A stretch of 64,000 bases of DNA, taken from assembly GCA_036320915.1 (NCBI GenBank), contig JAXBDG010000008.1, forward strand, positions 806,001 to 870,000, written 5' to 3'. Shown here piece after piece: positions 63,301 through 64,000 of the stretch. Below the pieces are notes generated by a model. The model saw only the letters and a list, made by a program, of their open reading frames with translations. It ran no database searches and was not told where the DNA came from. Within the stretch, counting starts at the first letter, position 1; each line of letters starts with the position of its first letter. The position numbers were made by a program, and so were the translations under genes. This DNA is from Linnemannia elongata. Taxonomy: Eukaryota > Mortierellomycota > Mortierellomycetes > Mortierellales > Mortierellaceae.

Positions 63301-63363
63301 CGTCGCTTCAGCACTATCCAGGCTTCTCAAGTCTCCGCTGCCTTGGCCGGTCCTTCGCACTAA
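60315..63363 (+). CDS. PMA1: Plasma-membrane P3A-type H+-ATPase
   Basis: Exons 60315..60512 and 60670..63363 give 963 residues. It pumps protons out of the cell with ATP and energises H+-coupled uptake such as the MFS symporters nearby. TGES at 204-207 is the actuator motif, CSDKTGT carries the phosphorylated Asp352, and TGDGVNDAP lies at 612-620; the nucleotide-site KGAP motif reads KGMS here. Membrane segments contain [10 protein letters not shown] (M4). Several blocks ([33 protein letters not shown]-like YPEHKYDIV) look closer to plant and protist pumps than to ascomycete Pma1. The C-terminal ~90 residues are an R-domain candidate with RSTRS, RKNSV and RRFST phosphorylation-type sites, but no plant-like terminal YTV. 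Third codon positions are heavily C, indicating strong expression. Confidence 0.97.
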
Positions 63364-63812
63364 ACCTTTAATACTTCGTTTTTAGTCTTTTTGTTCAATT
63401 GGGTTCTCATTCATTACTGTCTATATCCGACTTCATAATCATCCTCCAACACTTTTTTTCTTTCATTTGCAACTCATTGTACAATACTTTCCCCACTAAA
63501 ATAAACTTTCCTTCTCAACATGATCTACATTCATTTCTGCATCGTGTCAATTCCTTTGCATAACCATTCTGCAAATCTTTTTTCTTTTCATGCATGACTT
63601 GGGTAAGGGATGCTAAAAGCTCCTCTTAAACATTGTCTCACTTCAGCAAGACAATTATGCACCGACACACAAAAAAACAAAAAGACAAAACAGACATCGT
63701 GATGGAGCAGGTTTCCCAAAGGCTAAATCAACCATGGCCCCTTTATCTACTTTGCCAATCGAGTGGAATGGTCAAAATGAGATCCATCCACTACCAATTC
63801 GCCGTTTCCCAA

Positions 63813-63855
<43 letters not shown>

Positions 63856-64000
63856 CCAAAGAAATCTATTGGTCAATTGGCGTTGGGATGATTGGGAGGA
63901 TTAGGACTTGGATGGCCGTTTTTCGTTGAAAAGGAGATGACTTTTCTGGCCTGGATGAATATCGAAAGTCATTTATTTTACCATCAATTTTCGTAAGGGT
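63364..64000 (+). other. 3' flank of H+-ATPase gene
   Basis: The 3' UTR is T-rich; no further gene is visible before the window ends. A 40-nt T tract occupies 63816-63855. Confidence 0.55.
63500..63505 (+). terminator. Poly(A) signal of H+-ATPase gene
   Basis: AATAAA lies 137 nt after the stop codon, followed by T-rich sequence. Confidence 0.5.

Overview
The window looks like nuclear DNA of a filamentous fungus. Protein genes are split by short GT-AG introns, many introns end in a CTAAT/CTAAC-like branch motif and (A/T)TAG, promoters are pyrimidine-rich, and the proteins match fungal families. An early-diverging lineage, probably Mortierellomycota, is my inference. It rests on the plant-like P3A proton pump, a DET1 homologue, the very C-rich codons of the highly expressed genes, and the many long A/T homopolymers. 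I saw no rRNA, tRNA, CRISPR or plasmid feature. Exon borders come from joining open frames at GT/AG sites that keep phase and restore family motifs; none was tested with RNA. Layout: 1-15000 holds three paralogous MFS monocarboxylate-type transporters (first cut by the window edge), a decayed fourth C-terminal copy, a secreted/membrane kelch protein, a 5'-truncated LINE with its A-tail, and a stomatin gene. 17650-32320 is a compact housekeeping block: dUTPase, the ribosome-assembly Brix protein RPF2, a REEP/TB2 protein with a large insertion, an Emi1-like DUF3128 protein, a DET1 homologue, snRNP SmG, an ACAD10-like HAD protein and an RS-rich protein. 32840-51370 holds RHEB, GAPDH, a DUF4097 protein, the anaphase-spindle crosslinker ASE1/PRC1 and SERINC/TMS1. 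The remaining 8.9 kb (51368-60314) shows no convincing gene and ends in the AUG-free pyrimidine-rich leader of a plasma-membrane H+-ATPase. How the genes relate: they do not form a pathway cluster, and pairs are often convergent with short spacers (DUT/RPF2, REEP/EMI1, HAD/RS protein). Links are thematic only: energy and transport (GAPDH, H+-ATPase, H+-coupled MFS), RNA processing (SmG, RS protein, RPF2), growth and division (RHEB, ASE1). I found no clear previously undescribed system. The best leads are the DET1 homologue, the microsatellite that starts at a splice donor in the Emi1-like gene (with a similar case in DET1), the split REEP domain, the tailed putative retrocopy, the decaying MFS array, and the gene-free region before the proton pump.
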